From Halorubrum hochsteinianum (GTDB lineage Archaea; Halobacteriota; Halobacteria; Halobacteriales; Haloferacaceae), in NCBI RefSeq assembly GCF_023702125.1, contig NZ_CP098416.1:37379-101378 (forward strand): 64,000 bases of DNA, in the 5' to 3' direction. Position numbers and translations under genes: made by a program. Position 1 is the first letter of the stretch. Every line of letters starts with the position of its first letter. This document shows positions 50,505-60,813 of the stretch, piece by piece. A model generated the notes under the pieces. That model did no database searches, was not told the DNA's origin, and was given only the letters and a program-made list of their open reading frames with translations.

Positions 50505-53500
50505 CTACTCTCCGAAGCCGTGCGATTGGCGGTGATATTTGAGATACTGTTGGCCTGGTTGCCGTTGCTCTTTGTCTGGAAGACGAATCGAGTCACCCTC
50601 GTACTCGCTGAACTCCTCATATCCCGGTACAGATTCCCAGCCACGAACAAGGATCTCGTAACCGTTTGAGAACGTTATCCATCCATTTTCGAAAGCCCAG
50701 TGATGGAGCCTGCACAGCGCAACACCATTCTGAACTGAATCAGGACCTCCCTCACTAACCGGTTGAATATGCGCAGCCTCGATCTCTAGCTGCCCATCCT
50801 TCGTCTCTCGTTGCTTTCCACAGACTGCGCAGCTTCTATCATAAGCATCTCTCACCGCCTCTCGGAATTTACTGTCACGAACAGGGCGGCTTGTAAATGT
50901 GCGTCCCCGACGCGTTTGCTTTCGAACCTCTCCGTCATCCTCAACAGGTTTCGAATCGCACTCCCCGGACTGCACACCCTCATACCCCTCCTGATGCTGC
51001 TCCGCTGGGCTCTGATTAGAACCCTGCTTAGCGGAACTTCCTGGACTTGGCTCTGGCGACGAACCCCCTACAGGGGAGATCTCCTTATCGCTGCCAGGGG
51101 TCTCGCTTTCCGGTCCGGCCACGACAGCTTCAGGGGTTCCACCGTGGCTTGAGCCGTCAGCTTGAGCTTCCACCTCCGAATCTACACCTCCGTTGCCTGA
51201 GAGAGCTAGCTCCTCCGAGCTGGTGGGCTCCGTCTCAGCGCCCTTGTCAGACTCTACCCCTTCGTTTACCTCTTCATCTGTCGAGTCGCTGGGTTCTTCG
51301 TCAATAGCACTTGCCGGCTGAATTTCCGCCTTGATTGAGCGGCGTTCAACTCCAAAGGTCTCAAGGAACGAATCAAGGAAGCGTTCTCGCTTCCCAAGAG
51401 CTCCTGACAGGATGGACTCCAGTTCTTCTGACTCGGATACTGTTAGCGGGAGTTCATTCGGAAGGCGTTGGGTGAATTCCTGCAAGGAGGCAGTCCCCTC
51501 TGTTCTCCGGATTTGCTGGTTTTCCTGGTCCAGATAGCACTGGACGTCGAACTCATCGGTTACTGGCTCGTCTTCTACAGATAGATATTGGCATTTTACT
51601 GATTCATGGACGGCAATCTGGTACTCGCTGAACATCTGGAGGAGCTTCTCTTGTGCCCCCTCATGCTCATGATTCAAGCAGAAGCTATAGGCGACCGTAA
51701 ACAGCTGGGTGAACTCTTCTGATTCAGCCACAGCCTTCCCTTCTGAGACAGTGACGTTGTGGCCAGAAAGTGACAGCGTCGCATTAGCAGTGAGGTCCTC
51801 AAGCTCCAACACCTCCCATGCGTCGGCCACCGTCTCCTTCGCGTAATCCCGTCCATCATAGGGCTTCACAACCCGGTTTTCAAGCTCTGAGCGTAGATGA
51901 TTGCAGATGGTTTCATCGTGACAGTAGGACTCCAGTTGATCCAGCGACGCCATCTCGTTCGACAGCGCCAGCAAGCTTCGCTGGGTTAGCTGGTCTCGGA
52001 CCTCGGAATCCAGCTCTTGGAGTGATGCAACTTCAGAGGTTTCGTCAATAAGCTGTCGAACTGTGCGTCTCCAAACGGTGTCTCGATGCTCACTACTGTC
52101 CCAGGCAGCATCGGCGAGATAGTCAAGGTAATCCGTCAGCTGGATTGAACTCCGGACGTCGACCGCTTGAAGAAGATCTTCATATTTCCCGTATTCTCCC
52201 TCAATTGAGATGATATGTGATCCCAGGTTTTGGCCACTCCAGACAACTTCGGAAGGCGATCTGAACTCTGGATCCGCCCCTTCAACATAGATGAACCGTG
52301 CATCAGATAACGAAGATCGAATCTGCTCCACATCAGAGCCATCGTCCCGCAGTGCCTGCTGCAGCGTATCGAGCCGGCTGGTTAGTTCTTGCCGAATAGT
52401 CGGTGGATCTGCATCGCTCCACACACTGGGGGCATTGGACAGCTGCTCGAGGGTAACATCAATGCCGAGCTGTGTTTTAACCCCTAATGGAGTGAGATAG
52501 GGACTATTCTCATGAGCAACGTACATCTGCTGCGGCTGGTTTGCAGTTGCAGGATTCTCAACTAAGAGCGTTCGCGGCTTCGCGAGAGTTTCCCCCTTTG
52601 TAAGGCACCAGGGTGTGCTTCGGAGATGCTGACCGAAGGTTGAGTAGTGATCTGTCTGCTGCTTTTTGACACCAAAAGCCCGCCCCTTAACAACATAGTA
52701 AAGTGGACGGCAAAGCGTCTCCTGGTAGTAAATCCAGTGGGCTTGAAGCATCTGATCAAAGGCTTCTGCTCTGTCGATCTGTGTCTCTCCATCTCCTGAA
52801 AATTGATCTAGCACGTCACTGAACCAGTCACCTGGGACATAGTCAGAAAGGCCATACTGCTTACCTTGAGGGAACCATTGATCTTTCGCACCTCCTTTCT
52901 TCCGGGAATCTGGAATTGACCACCCCTCCTTGAGATTGGCTTTCGTAATGTCTGAAAGGTCCTCTTTTAGCTCCTCTCTGTAGGTACAGAATGTCCGCTT
53001 CCTTCGGGACACCTCATTGACCGGTAGACGGTCTAAAACACCGAACTCAGTGAGGAATTGCTTCCACCTTCGGGGCTTCTCCTCCCCGGTGAGTGATTCA
53101 TACTCTTCGGATACGAACGTTGCATCTAATCCCTCAAGTACGTCCTCAAGACTGTAACCAGATGCTGTACCCTGTTCTTGCGGATCACAGTAGACATCTG
53201 GCAGGAATATATCGGTGCTATTCGGGTCTTGATAGACCGGCTTGTTAGCATCGCTCCGCACCCGGAACTTCAGATCAACGTGCTTCTTCGCGGCTGACCA
53301 GCGGCTTTTGTTCGAGAAAATATACTCCAGGAAGGTGTCTAAAGTGTCATTGTCGGTTGTTTCTACGTTCTCAAACGCAGCAGCTACAACATCTTTCAGC
53401 ACTACTTCTGCTCCGACTGTCTCAATTTCTAGGACATTAGAGTAGAACTTGCGAGCGGTCTTGACGATGTCCGCTACATTCTCCGGATATTCCTCGGGGA

Positions 53501-55190
53501 TGGCAGCAGAATCAATCTGGACCAGCTTGAATTCGTCCTCGAAGATGTCGTATGCTTCTTTGTTCTGCTTTGGTGGAAGCAGTGGGCCATCATCAACCGC
53601 AGAGATGGCAACCCGGTCTCCATTTTCCAGCGGAATCAGCGGGGTCTCCTCTACGATGCGCTTGAATTCGTCCCGATTATCCTTCTTGCTGCTGAACGTG
53701 CTGAGGTTCCGGTACTCATCTTTCCAGTACTCCCAAAGAGCTGCGGCAAATGCGAGCAGATGAGCGGTGCTTGCTTCAGAAAAATCCTCCCGTGCTGAGG
53801 ATTCACTCCGCTTTAGCAGAGATTCGACCGATACCTCTTCAATAAGATCCCTTTCCAGCAACGTGTCTAGCAACGGCTCATCGATCGATTCAGCAGGGTA
53901 TTCAACGGCTTGATTGAGGAGATGCCGTACATCCGACTTGGTGAAGACACTTTCAACGTGAAACGTGGGAACCACTATCGCATTCGCACGATGGTAATCA
54001 CCGTCTTGGCCCGGGATTGACGCCTCCTCGCTGAGAGCCCTGAGTACAGATTCTTTTGCGACCTCAGTATGGTCTAAACCGTGAGACTGAGATGGTAACA
54101 GCAGTAGATGTCCGGTAGTTGTCTCATCATGGCCTCTATAGTATTTGATGGCCTTCCGATAGGTCTCTCCGACCCGGTTGAGGAGCCACTGGTTGTATGG
54201 CCCGTCTTTCCAGGCCAACTCCCTCCGGTTTGGCTCTAAAAGGAAGTCAGCATGGACGTCGAACGGGAATCCTGACCGCTCATCCGTCGGTAGAAAGTTG
54301 AACAGGTAGCAATCTTTGGCCTTTGAGCAAGGTCGGTGGCTATCGTCAACCTCGAAGGAAAGAGTAACAGACACAGGTGACTCTCGCACAGTCTCCTCGT
54401 CGTCGATTTGTCGTTTTTCAGCGAGCTGCTCAAAGGCTTCACCCGACGGTTTATCATCTGTGGTGAAGACTAAACGCCGCTCCAGTACTTCATCGTCCTT
54501 GTAGATGATCCGTTCCGGAGATTCAGAATCTGATTCTCGACGATAGACCGTTGTTTCCCCCTCTTGAGTGATTTCAATTTGGGAAATGTTACGGAGGTAA
54601 GTCAAGAGGCGATGAACCTCATCCAGACGTTCTTGAAGTTGCTCACGCCTTTCTGCCGAAAGGTCCTCTTTCAGTGGAAGTTCGATTTCAGTTCCCTTCA
54701 CCGGCGTAGAGACGTCATGGATCTCGGGCACAGTCAGCCGGTCGCTATCGAACTCAAAATGGAAATAGCCAGATCGAACTCGGGGACTGTCAGAAATGCT
54801 GAAAACAGACTTGAATCCAAGACCGAAATGACCGATATACTCTGGATCCTGCTTTGTACTCTCGCCAGCTGCACAGAGGGTGTCCACCTCCTCTGATTTC
54901 ATTGGCCGCCCATCGTTCCGAATCCGGAGCGTGTCGTCGGTTAACTCTATCTCAACCGTGTTACAGGACTTAATGTCGTCAGCATTCTGAATCAGCTCCG
55001 GCAGGACTTGCGCAGGATGATCCAGTTGACGTTGAATGTAGTCATGGAAGCTCTGTGTCCGCTTTTGCCGACGTTCGAAATCATCATCAACGACTTTGAG
55101 TTCCTTCTCCCGGATGTCTCGCAGTATCTCGTAAGCTTCCTCTACTGAATCCGGGTGGTCGTCGAGATCGATAGTAGATTCCAGCTGCAA
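50505..55190 (-). CDS. Sacsin-like GHKL ATPase with C-terminal HNH nuclease
   Basis: 1561 residues. The HSP90-type ATP site is clear: PELIQNADD (65-72), IRNDGRPM, and GHFGLGFKSVF (120-130). A long middle of unknown fold follows, then a low-complexity linker (about 1290-1430) and an HNH domain: CAVCGKQ at 1454, AAHIQPVSEGGPDSVQNGVA with His 1474, and LCRLHHWAF at 1496. Sacsin-like ATPases recur in bacterial and archaeal defence loci; the HNH would be the DNA-cutting effector. It is convergent with the nuclease-helicase and 45 bases downstream of a SacI-like gene on the same strand, so those two may be co-transcribed. Confidence 0.8.
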   Translation of the reverse strand: MQLESTIDLDDHPDSVEEAYEILRDIREKELKVVDDDFERRQKRTQSFHDYIQRQLDHPAQVLPELIQNADDIKSCNTVEIELTDDTLRIRNDGRPMKSEEVDTLCAAGESTKQDPEYIGHFGLGFKSVFSISDSPRVRSGYFHFEFDSDRLTVPEIHDVSTPVKGTEIELPLKEDLSAERREQLQERLDEVHRLLTYLRNISQIEITQEGETTVYRRESDSESPERIIYKDDEVLERRLVFTTDDKPSGEAFEQLAEKRQIDDEETVRESPVSVTLSFEVDDSHRPCSKAKDCYLFNFLPTDERSGFPFDVHADFLLEPNRRELAWKDGPYNQWLLNRVGETYRKAIKYYRGHDETTTGHLLLLPSQSHGLDHTEVAKESVLRALSEEASIPGQDGDYHRANAIVVPTFHVESVFTKSDVRHLLNQAVEYPAESIDEPLLDTLLERDLIEEVSVESLLKRSESSAREDFSEASTAHLLAFAAALWEYWKDEYRNLSTFSSKKDNRDEFKRIVEETPLIPLENGDRVAISAVDDGPLLPPKQNKEAYDIFEDEFKLVQIDSAAIPEEYPENVADIVKTARKFYSNVLEIETVGAEVVLKDVVAAAFENVETTDNDTLDTFLEYIFSNKSRWSAAKKHVDLKFRVRSDANKPVYQDPNSTDIFLPDVYCDPQEQGTASGYSLEDVLEGLDATFVSEEYESLTGEEKPRRWKQFLTEFGVLDRLPVNEVSRRKRTFCTYREELKEDLSDITKANLKEGWSIPDSRKKGGAKDQWFPQGKQYGLSDYVPGDWFSDVLDQFSGDGETQIDRAEAFDQMLQAHWIYYQETLCRPLYYVVKGRAFGVKKQQTDHYSTFGQHLRSTPWCLTKGETLAKPRTLLVENPATANQPQQMYVAHENSPYLTPLGVKTQLGIDVTLEQLSNAPSVWSDADPPTIRQELTSRLDTLQQALRDDGSDVEQIRSSLSDARFIYVEGADPEFRSPSEVVWSGQNLGSHIISIEGEYGKYEDLLQAVDVRSSIQLTDYLDYLADAAWDSSEHRDTVWRRTVRQLIDETSEVASLQELDSEVRDQLTQRSLLALSNEMASLDQLESYCHDETICNHLRSELENRVVKPYDGRDYAKETVADAWEVLELEDLTANATLSLSGHNVTVSEGKAVAESEEFTQLFTVAYSFCLNHEHEGAQEKLLQMFSEYQIAVHESVKCQYLSVEDEPVTDEFDVQCYLDQENQQIRRTEGTASLQEFTQRLPNELPLTVSESEELESILSGALGKRERFLDSFLETFGVERRSIKAEIQPASAIDEEPSDSTDEEVNEGVESDKGAETEPTSSEELALSGNGGVDSEVEAQADGSSHGGTPEAVVAGPESETPGSDKEISPVGGSSPEPSPGSSAKQGSNQSPAEQHQEGYEGVQSGECDSKPVEDDGEVRKQTRRGRTFTSRPVRDSKFREAVRDAYDRSCAVCGKQRETKDGQLEIEAAHIQPVSEGGPDSVQNGVALCRLHHWAFENGWITFSNGYEILVRGWESVPGYEEFSEYEGDSIRLPDKEQRQPGQQYLKYHRQSHGFGE

Positions 55191-55235
55191 GCTTGGAGAC
55201 GGATAAGCTGTCTGTAAATAAAACCGTTGTCCAGG

Positions 55236-56684
55236 CTACGAGAAGTCCTCGATACCTGACTGCAGCTCATCCGGTGTGTCCGACTCACTGGACGTGACAT
55301 GACCATCGACGTCGTCATCGACCTCCTCGCCTGTCTCGTCCTCGATAAGCTCAACCAGTGATTCGAGCCAGGTCACCGGGGACTGCCTGACCAAGGCTCG
55401 ATCCATCCGCTGCCGTCCCAACGTCTCCACGTACGCTACCAGCCAGTCCCTTGGTTCGACCGACACCTCCGCGTTGTCGACGTAGTCCTCGCGAAACTCA
55501 GTTAGTGAGAGGTACTCGACGTCGATGCCGAAATCGTCGGCAATGTCCTCCTCGAGTTCTGCGGCGTCATCATCGACACCGGGCTGCTCAACTGCCACGA
55601 ACCCAGCACGTTCGACGCTGAGGTTATTCCGCAACTTCTCGGTAAGCCCCGACAGCTCACTGCGGTCCACGTCGACGTACTTCGCGTCCCACGTGTGGAG
55701 GAGCGATTCATCCTCCGGGTCCTCGATCTCGATGTCGCCCACGTCCTCGGCTTCACGCGTTGATGTCCCACCCCTGCGGTTCGCTGCCGTCAGCTCCTCC
55801 AACCGTTTCAACGCACCAGGAAGGCCATCAGCATCCTCCACTGCTTGCAGCAAGCTGTGAGCGGCGACCTCCAGCAGTTTGGCCTGCCGGTCAGCCTGCT
55901 CCATGTGGTCGATAAGAAGCTGCTCAACATCACCGATAGCGGGATCGGTGTCCTCGAACAGCTCTGCCGCGGCACGCGCCTCGGTGACTCCCTCTTCGAT
56001 GACTTCCCGCTCGTCGAACAGCCGTTTGAGGAAGTACAGCAGCCCTGCTTCAGCATCGATGGCATCGTTCTCCAGTCGTTCGACGATCTCAAGCCATGAT
56101 TCGCGGGGCCCTTCCAGCGCCATACCGAACAAAGGGGTGTATGGCTCGGATTCAGCGAGGGCTCGGGTCATCACGCCCCCTCCCCGGGTGTTGCTGAGCA
56201 GCAGGTTGTGTTCGTCCAGCTCGACGCCGATCGCTTTCTCGCCGAAGCTGTCGTCGAGTGTTCGGAGTGACCAGCCGTGGACCCAGGAGAAGTTGCTTGG
56301 GTCGTTGCTGCCTTTGTGGAGGCGGGTGGAGAGCCGTGGTTCCACGGTTTTGACGAAAAGCTGGACGCAGCAGACGCGGGCGATACCTCGGCCGTCGCCA
56401 TGGATCCCCATCACGACGTCGTCAAGCAGTTGCTGGTTCCCCTCGCTCAGGCCAGGCACGTTATCGTCGTCGTGCAGGTCCTTGGCGTCCCGCAGATAGC
56501 GCCGGAATTGATCGTCCTCTAAGGCCTGTCGTACATACTGGTACTGCTGGTGGGTTTCGTCGTTGCGGGTACCGAACGGATACTCGTAGACGTTCTCATC
56601 CTCATCGACGTAGATGTGGCCGTCCTCTGTTTTCACGATCTTCGGAAGCTTGGCCCAGTCGTCGGGCGGGTCGATATCAGGCAT
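55236..56684 (-). CDS. SacI-like putative restriction protein, paralogue 1
   Basis: 482 residues, the most divergent of three related genes. Shared blocks: STRLHKGSNDPSNFSWVHGW, SLRTLDDSFG, GGGVMTRALAESEPYTPLFG and, in the C-terminal domain, LLHTWDAKYVDVDRSEL near 335, where Asp-Ala-Lys would be the end of a PD-(D/E)XK site. The order SLRTL, TR-LA-YPY, late nuclease strand matches my memory of SacI-family type II enzymes. It is divergent from paralogue 2 and upstream of the sacsin-HNH gene. Family and activity are inferred. Confidence 0.55.
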   Translation of the reverse strand: MPDIDPPDDWAKLPKIVKTEDGHIYVDEDENVYEYPFGTRNDETHQQYQYVRQALEDDQFRRYLRDAKDLHDDDNVPGLSEGNQQLLDDVVMGIHGDGRGIARVCCVQLFVKTVEPRLSTRLHKGSNDPSNFSWVHGWSLRTLDDSFGEKAIGVELDEHNLLLSNTRGGGVMTRALAESEPYTPLFGMALEGPRESWLEIVERLENDAIDAEAGLLYFLKRLFDEREVIEEGVTEARAAAELFEDTDPAIGDVEQLLIDHMEQADRQAKLLEVAAHSLLQAVEDADGLPGALKRLEELTAANRRGGTSTREAEDVGDIEIEDPEDESLLHTWDAKYVDVDRSELSGLTEKLRNNLSVERAGFVAVEQPGVDDDAAELEEDIADDFGIDVEYLSLTEFREDYVDNAEVSVEPRDWLVAYVETLGRQRMDRALVRQSPVTWLESLVELIEDETGEEVDDDVDGHVTSSESDTPDELQSGIEDFS

Positions 56685-56876
56685 AGATGAGCGGGGCAGT
56701 GTGCCGGTTTAACCCGGGTGTAACGGTGTGATACTCCATATCGATACGCTATAACCTGAACCTAGCAATGTACTGCCTTGAAACTTGACGCCTTGAAGTG
56801 GACACTAACTGCTCGGCAATCCGCTGTCATCTGTCATCCCTAGGTATTTCCTTTCCTCATTACGTAGCCCCAGTCA

Positions 56877-58211
56877 ATGTCTAACTGGGATCAAAGTTCT
56901 GAGGGCGAAATAGAGCCCCATATGCGTGTCTACGAGGACAAGGTTGAGTTCGTGGACGAGGACGGCGACGTGGAAACCTATCGTGTCGGAACACAGACGA
57001 CACAGGCCCGCGACCGGTACGAACGCATCCAACGCGAACTCGAGAACGGGTTCCTCACCGACCTGATCGACCGAGTGACCGACGTCGAGGCCGACGTCGA
57101 GATCGATCTCGACGAAGACCACCAGGAGATCATCGACAAGATTGTCGACTCCATCACCAGTGAGCGCGGCCGAGCCATCGCCGGGCTGAGCGCGATGCAG
57201 CTTGCCATCAAATCAATCGCCCCCGAGCAAAGCATCAGGCTGCACAAGGGCAGCAAAAGCAGCGCCCACTTCAGCTGGGAGGAGGGGCTCTCCATGCGGA
57301 GCATCGACAGCACCTACATCAGCCCAGTCCTCCGAGAGTACGACCTGCTCCGGGTGAACAAGGACGGCGTGATGATGACTCGGTCGCTCGCTGAGAACTA
57401 CCCGTACTCACGGTTCTATCAGGCCAACATCCGCGGGGCGCAGGATGCATGGGCCGATCTCATCGAGACGCTTGAGGACCCGGACTCGGGGATCGACCCG
57501 GAGGAAGCGCTGAAGTACATGATTACCGCGTTGTCGGGTCGTGGTGAGCGGGCGGAGGAGATCAACGAGGCGACCTTAGAACTTGTCTCCGATCTCTCCG
57601 AGCGAAACCCGGAGCGTGAAATGGTTAAGGGTATCATCAAGTCACATATCAATACGTCACCGCACTCGGCCCGGATCTACGAGGTCGCACTGCACAGCCT
57701 CTACCAACTGATGGAGGAGGCCAACCTGCTGGACGGCGAGCTGAAAGAGCTGACTCAGATGCGGTCAGCCGACAAGAAGCATGGGAATGTTGCTGACATC
57801 GAAGTGGTCGATCCCAGCGATGAGTTCCACATCTACAGCGCGTGGGACGCGAAACACGGGAAGAGCTACCTCCGGAACGAGCTCCAAGAGATCCGTGGAA
57901 AGCTCAGCAACCACCCGGAAACCCAGACGGTGGGGTTCATCACCAGCTCCGAGCCGGAGCGGGACAGCCAGCTGGAGCAGCAGAAATCGAAGATCGAGGA
58001 GGAATTTGATGTGGAGATTGAACTCGTCACGTTCGACGAGTTCTGCGACCGGACTCTGGACGATCTATCGACGAAGATGGTGTCGCCATCAGCGTGGTTG
58101 ACCGCGTACGCGGAGACGCTGTGCCACCGCAGGCGTGATCGTGCGCCGATTGATGAGCCGACTCAGGAGTGGGTGAGCGACTTGGGCGACATCGTGGAAC
58201 AGCGGGCATAG
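56877..58211 (+). CDS. SacI-like putative restriction protein, paralogue 2
   Basis: 444 residues. It shares with 61007-62374 nearly identical stretches: ALRE/VLREYDLL..VNKDGV, MMTRSLAENYPYS, KSIAP-Q-IRLHKGS. The C-terminal domain has VADIEVVDPSDEFHIYSAWD followed by AKHGK, the best candidate active site (Asp, then D-A-K). The early part begins with a two-strand segment (MRVYEDKVEFVDEDGDVETY) also seen in the other copies. It would be the cleavage partner of the m5C methyltransferase downstream or of another specificity. Cutting is not shown. Confidence 0.6.
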   Translation: MSNWDQSSEGEIEPHMRVYEDKVEFVDEDGDVETYRVGTQTTQARDRYERIQRELENGFLTDLIDRVTDVEADVEIDLDEDHQEIIDKIVDSITSERGRAIAGLSAMQLAIKSIAPEQSIRLHKGSKSSAHFSWEEGLSMRSIDSTYISPVLREYDLLRVNKDGVMMTRSLAENYPYSRFYQANIRGAQDAWADLIETLEDPDSGIDPEEALKYMITALSGRGERAEEINEATLELVSDLSERNPEREMVKGIIKSHINTSPHSARIYEVALHSLYQLMEEANLLDGELKELTQMRSADKKHGNVADIEVVDPSDEFHIYSAWDAKHGKSYLRNELQEIRGKLSNHPETQTVGFITSSEPERDSQLEQQKSKIEEEFDVEIELVTFDEFCDRTLDDLSTKMVSPSAWLTAYAETLCHRRRDRAPIDEPTQEWVSDLGDIVEQRA

Positions 58212-58219
58212 CTCAGAAG

Positions 58220-58534
58220 CTACTCTTCTGGACCGAGAACCAGATAGCCATCACGCTCGACAAGCGCCAGCTCGGAATTAAGGAGGCCGGCAGCCACCGC
58301 TACCTGCCGGGGAAAATCAAGCTGGACCTGTCCATTGCTCTTGACCGTTAGTGACCGGACCACCCCGTCGGCTTCATCGTCATCTGCGACGGGAGTGATG
58401 AACGCCACTGGGCGCCCGTGTTCGCAGGTGAGACGGACACTTACCTCTTCAAAGTCTGTAAGGTTGAGAGTGTCCCGCAGTTCAGCAGGGATGTACAGAC
58501 GGGCGCGGTCATCGCCCGCCTCTTGGAGTTGCAT
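58220..58534 (-). CDS. AbrB-like protein with two swapped-hairpin repeats
   Basis: 104 residues. Two SpoVT/AbrB-like segments are visible: RARLYIPAELRDTLNLTDFE with EVSVRL, and VRSLTVKSNGQVQLDFPRQV with LALVERDGYLVLG. Tandem halves would let one chain form a DNA-binding unit. It is convergent with paralogue 2 (eight bases apart) and near the methyltransferase operon promoter, so it may regulate the island; that is inferred. Confidence 0.65.
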   Translation of the reverse strand: MQLQEAGDDRARLYIPAELRDTLNLTDFEEVSVRLTCEHGRPVAFITPVADDDEADGVVRSLTVKSNGQVQLDFPRQVAVAAGLLNSELALVERDGYLVLGPEE

Positions 58535-58699
58535 ATATCTGTGCCTTTCCGGCTATGCCGGTAAAGAAACCTAGGACTGCCCTGCATCACCAAGAGATAT
58601 GCCACTAGGACCAACATCCGAATTCCAGTTATTTAGACTACCCTTCTAACCCCATTTTCGGGGGTAAGTTTAATGACTCCTCGGCTCCTTCCAACGGAT

Positions 58700-58843
58700 A
58701 TGCCAGCCGAATCAGACAAGTACCGGCCGCTCCATGGTCTCACTGTGTCTATACGGTCTCCACATATTGAACCGAAAAACATACACTCCAATCTGGGGGA
58801 ATCTACGAATATGCAGGATTTGACGAGCGGTGATCTTCTATGA
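58700..58843 (+). CDS. 47-residue ORF coupled to the methyltransferase gene
   Basis: ATG 58700 to TGA 58843, which overlaps the methyltransferase ATG (ATGA). The product begins MPAESDKYRPLHGLTVSIRS and has no recognisable motif. An AAGTTTAATG box about 35 bases upstream could be the promoter for both. Restriction-modification loci often have a small control ORF in this position, but this one shows no helix-turn-helix. Confidence 0.5.
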   Translation: MPAESDKYRPLHGLTVSIRSPHIEPKNIHSNLGESTNMQDLTSGDLL

Positions 58844-60813
58844 CTGACAAAATCCGGGTCGCCAGCCTATTCACCGGAGCTGGCGGGCTTGATATCGGAT
58901 TTAGTAATCTCTCCGAATTCGAAGTTATCTTCCATCTCGACATCATGGATGTCGCGGTTCAGACGCTGGAAACGAACGCCAAAGCCGACACAGACTACGT
59001 CGAAGAGGACTCGATCATCCGTCACAAGGACGTCACCGAGTACGACGGTGAGGACTTGGGCAAGGCCGACGTTGACCTCGTTATCGGTGGGCCGCCATGC
59101 CAGCCGTTCTCCGCTGCCGCACGTCGGGCTGGGGGAATCGAGGGCACGGAAAGCGACGAGGGATCGCTGTTCCGTGCCTATGTGAAGCTGCTGAAGGAGT
59201 GGCAGCCGAAAGCCTTCCTCTTCGAGAACGTCTACGGCATCACTTCAGACGAAGAGGATTGGCAGATGATCGTCGACGCCTTCGAGAACGATGCTGGCGA
59301 CCCCGGCTACCATCCGAAGGCACGGACCTTGGATGCTGCTGATTACGGCGTCCCACAGCACCGTGAGCGGACATTTATCGTCGGGATTCGGAAGGACTTC
59401 GACGAGGAGTTCCAGTTCCCGTTCCCCACTCACGGCCCAGACTCACCATTCGACAACGAGCAGGTAACCGCCGGTGAAGCGCTGAAGGACATCGACAGCG
59501 AGGGAGCAAACGATGACCCCACCTATGAGGTTACGTCCAAGCACGCGTACCTGCTGGACGATATCCCACCTGGACTGAACTACAGCTTCTACACAGAGAA
59601 GCTGGGGCATCCAGAGCCAATCTTCGGCTGGCGATCCCGGTTCTCTGACTACCTCTACAAGGCAGACCCTGAGCAGCCGGTTCGGACGTTGAAGGCCCAG
59701 CCTGGCGCGGCGTCGGGACCGTTCCACTGGGAGAACCGCAAGTTCACCGAGGAGGAGCTGAAGGCGTTGCAGACCTTCCCTGACGACTACATTTTGGAAG
59801 GTTCGTACAGTCAGGTCGTCAAGCAGATCGGGAACTCGGTGCCGCCCCGCATCGCGGAAGTCATGGCGATGGCCATCTCCGAGCAGCTGTTCGATGCTGG
59901 GGAGTCAGATTACGAGGAAATGGAGCCGATGCCGGACGACTACGACCTCAACTATCGGTCGAGGAAGCGGACAAACAGCGAAGAGTACCAACGGAAAGCA
60001 CGAGAACGCCTCGAGGAGCTTGGTCTGTGGGAACCCAGCAACGAGCGCAGCGGCAAGCAGCACGGCCTTGAGGAGTTCGCCGGGTCTGGTGAAGGAGGTA
60101 CTGAACAGCCGAAGCATTCGCTGATGGAGGAGCGACGGGCCACCTGGAATTACAAGAGCTACTTCGACAGGGAGAAGTTTTCTTACGGTACCGAGCCAGA
60201 TCTTGGGGATGAAGCGCGTGCGTTCAATGAGGAAAGCCACCTTGAGAACGACATCCTCAAGATCGATATTGAACGGCAAGGTAGCCACGACGGCGGCGAT
60301 ATCCACATCACGCTGATGCCAGATGAGGGGCTCTGGAATGGTGTCGGTGGGCTGGAGATTCATGCGTCGAACGTGGAGCTGTCGGACGTGTTCTACATCT
60401 GGGATATTGGGGCAACGGAGGTCATCGACCGGACTCGGTATGAGAAGTTCATTGACGTGGTCGGTCACTACTCGACGACCCAGCTGGACTACACCTCCTC
60501 GATCGAACTCGACGGGATCGAGGACTCGGTAGTCGCGCGAGCGCTACGGTTCTTCAGTGATGCGTCGAACTGCAATACGGAGTATACCTTGATTGATTTA
60601 GCCGATAAGCTGGATGCCGACCCCGACGATGTGGTGGACGCGATGAAACAGCTGCGTGAGTGGCGGTACGAGGTCAGGACACCGGCAACGCATGCGACGA
60701 TGCCGGAGGGCCAGATCCTATGCACGTATCCGTTCCCGGATATGGTTGAGACATCTCACTTTGATGCGAGTATCGAGCTCGACTCACTGCGGCAGCGTGT
60801 TGAGGAAGCCTGA
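58840..60813 (+). CDS. DNA (cytosine-5) methyltransferase with long C-terminal extension
   Basis: 657 residues. The m5C motifs are all visible: I VASLFTGAGGLDIGF, IV VIGGPPCQPFSAAARR with the catalytic Cys, VI AFLFENVYG, VIII GVPQHRERTFIVGIR, and X QIGNSVPPRIAEVMA. After residue about 350 there is an extra 300-residue region (KIDIERQGSHDGGDIHITLM, and a helical TLIDLADKLDADPDDVVDAM) absent from plain Dcm-type enzymes. It methylates cytosine at an unknown site, presumably shielding the host from the neighbouring SacI-like proteins. Paralogue 3 follows within 200 bases. Confidence 0.92.
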   Translation: MTDKIRVASLFTGAGGLDIGFSNLSEFEVIFHLDIMDVAVQTLETNAKADTDYVEEDSIIRHKDVTEYDGEDLGKADVDLVIGGPPCQPFSAAARRAGGIEGTESDEGSLFRAYVKLLKEWQPKAFLFENVYGITSDEEDWQMIVDAFENDAGDPGYHPKARTLDAADYGVPQHRERTFIVGIRKDFDEEFQFPFPTHGPDSPFDNEQVTAGEALKDIDSEGANDDPTYEVTSKHAYLLDDIPPGLNYSFYTEKLGHPEPIFGWRSRFSDYLYKADPEQPVRTLKAQPGAASGPFHWENRKFTEEELKALQTFPDDYILEGSYSQVVKQIGNSVPPRIAEVMAMAISEQLFDAGESDYEEMEPMPDDYDLNYRSRKRTNSEEYQRKARERLEELGLWEPSNERSGKQHGLEEFAGSGEGGTEQPKHSLMEERRATWNYKSYFDREKFSYGTEPDLGDEARAFNEESHLENDILKIDIERQGSHDGGDIHITLMPDEGLWNGVGGLEIHASNVELSDVFYIWDIGATEVIDRTRYEKFIDVVGHYSTTQLDYTSSIELDGIEDSVVARALRFFSDASNCNTEYTLIDLADKLDADPDDVVDAMKQLREWRYEVRTPATHATMPEGQILCTYPFPDMVETSHFDASIELDSLRQRVEEA

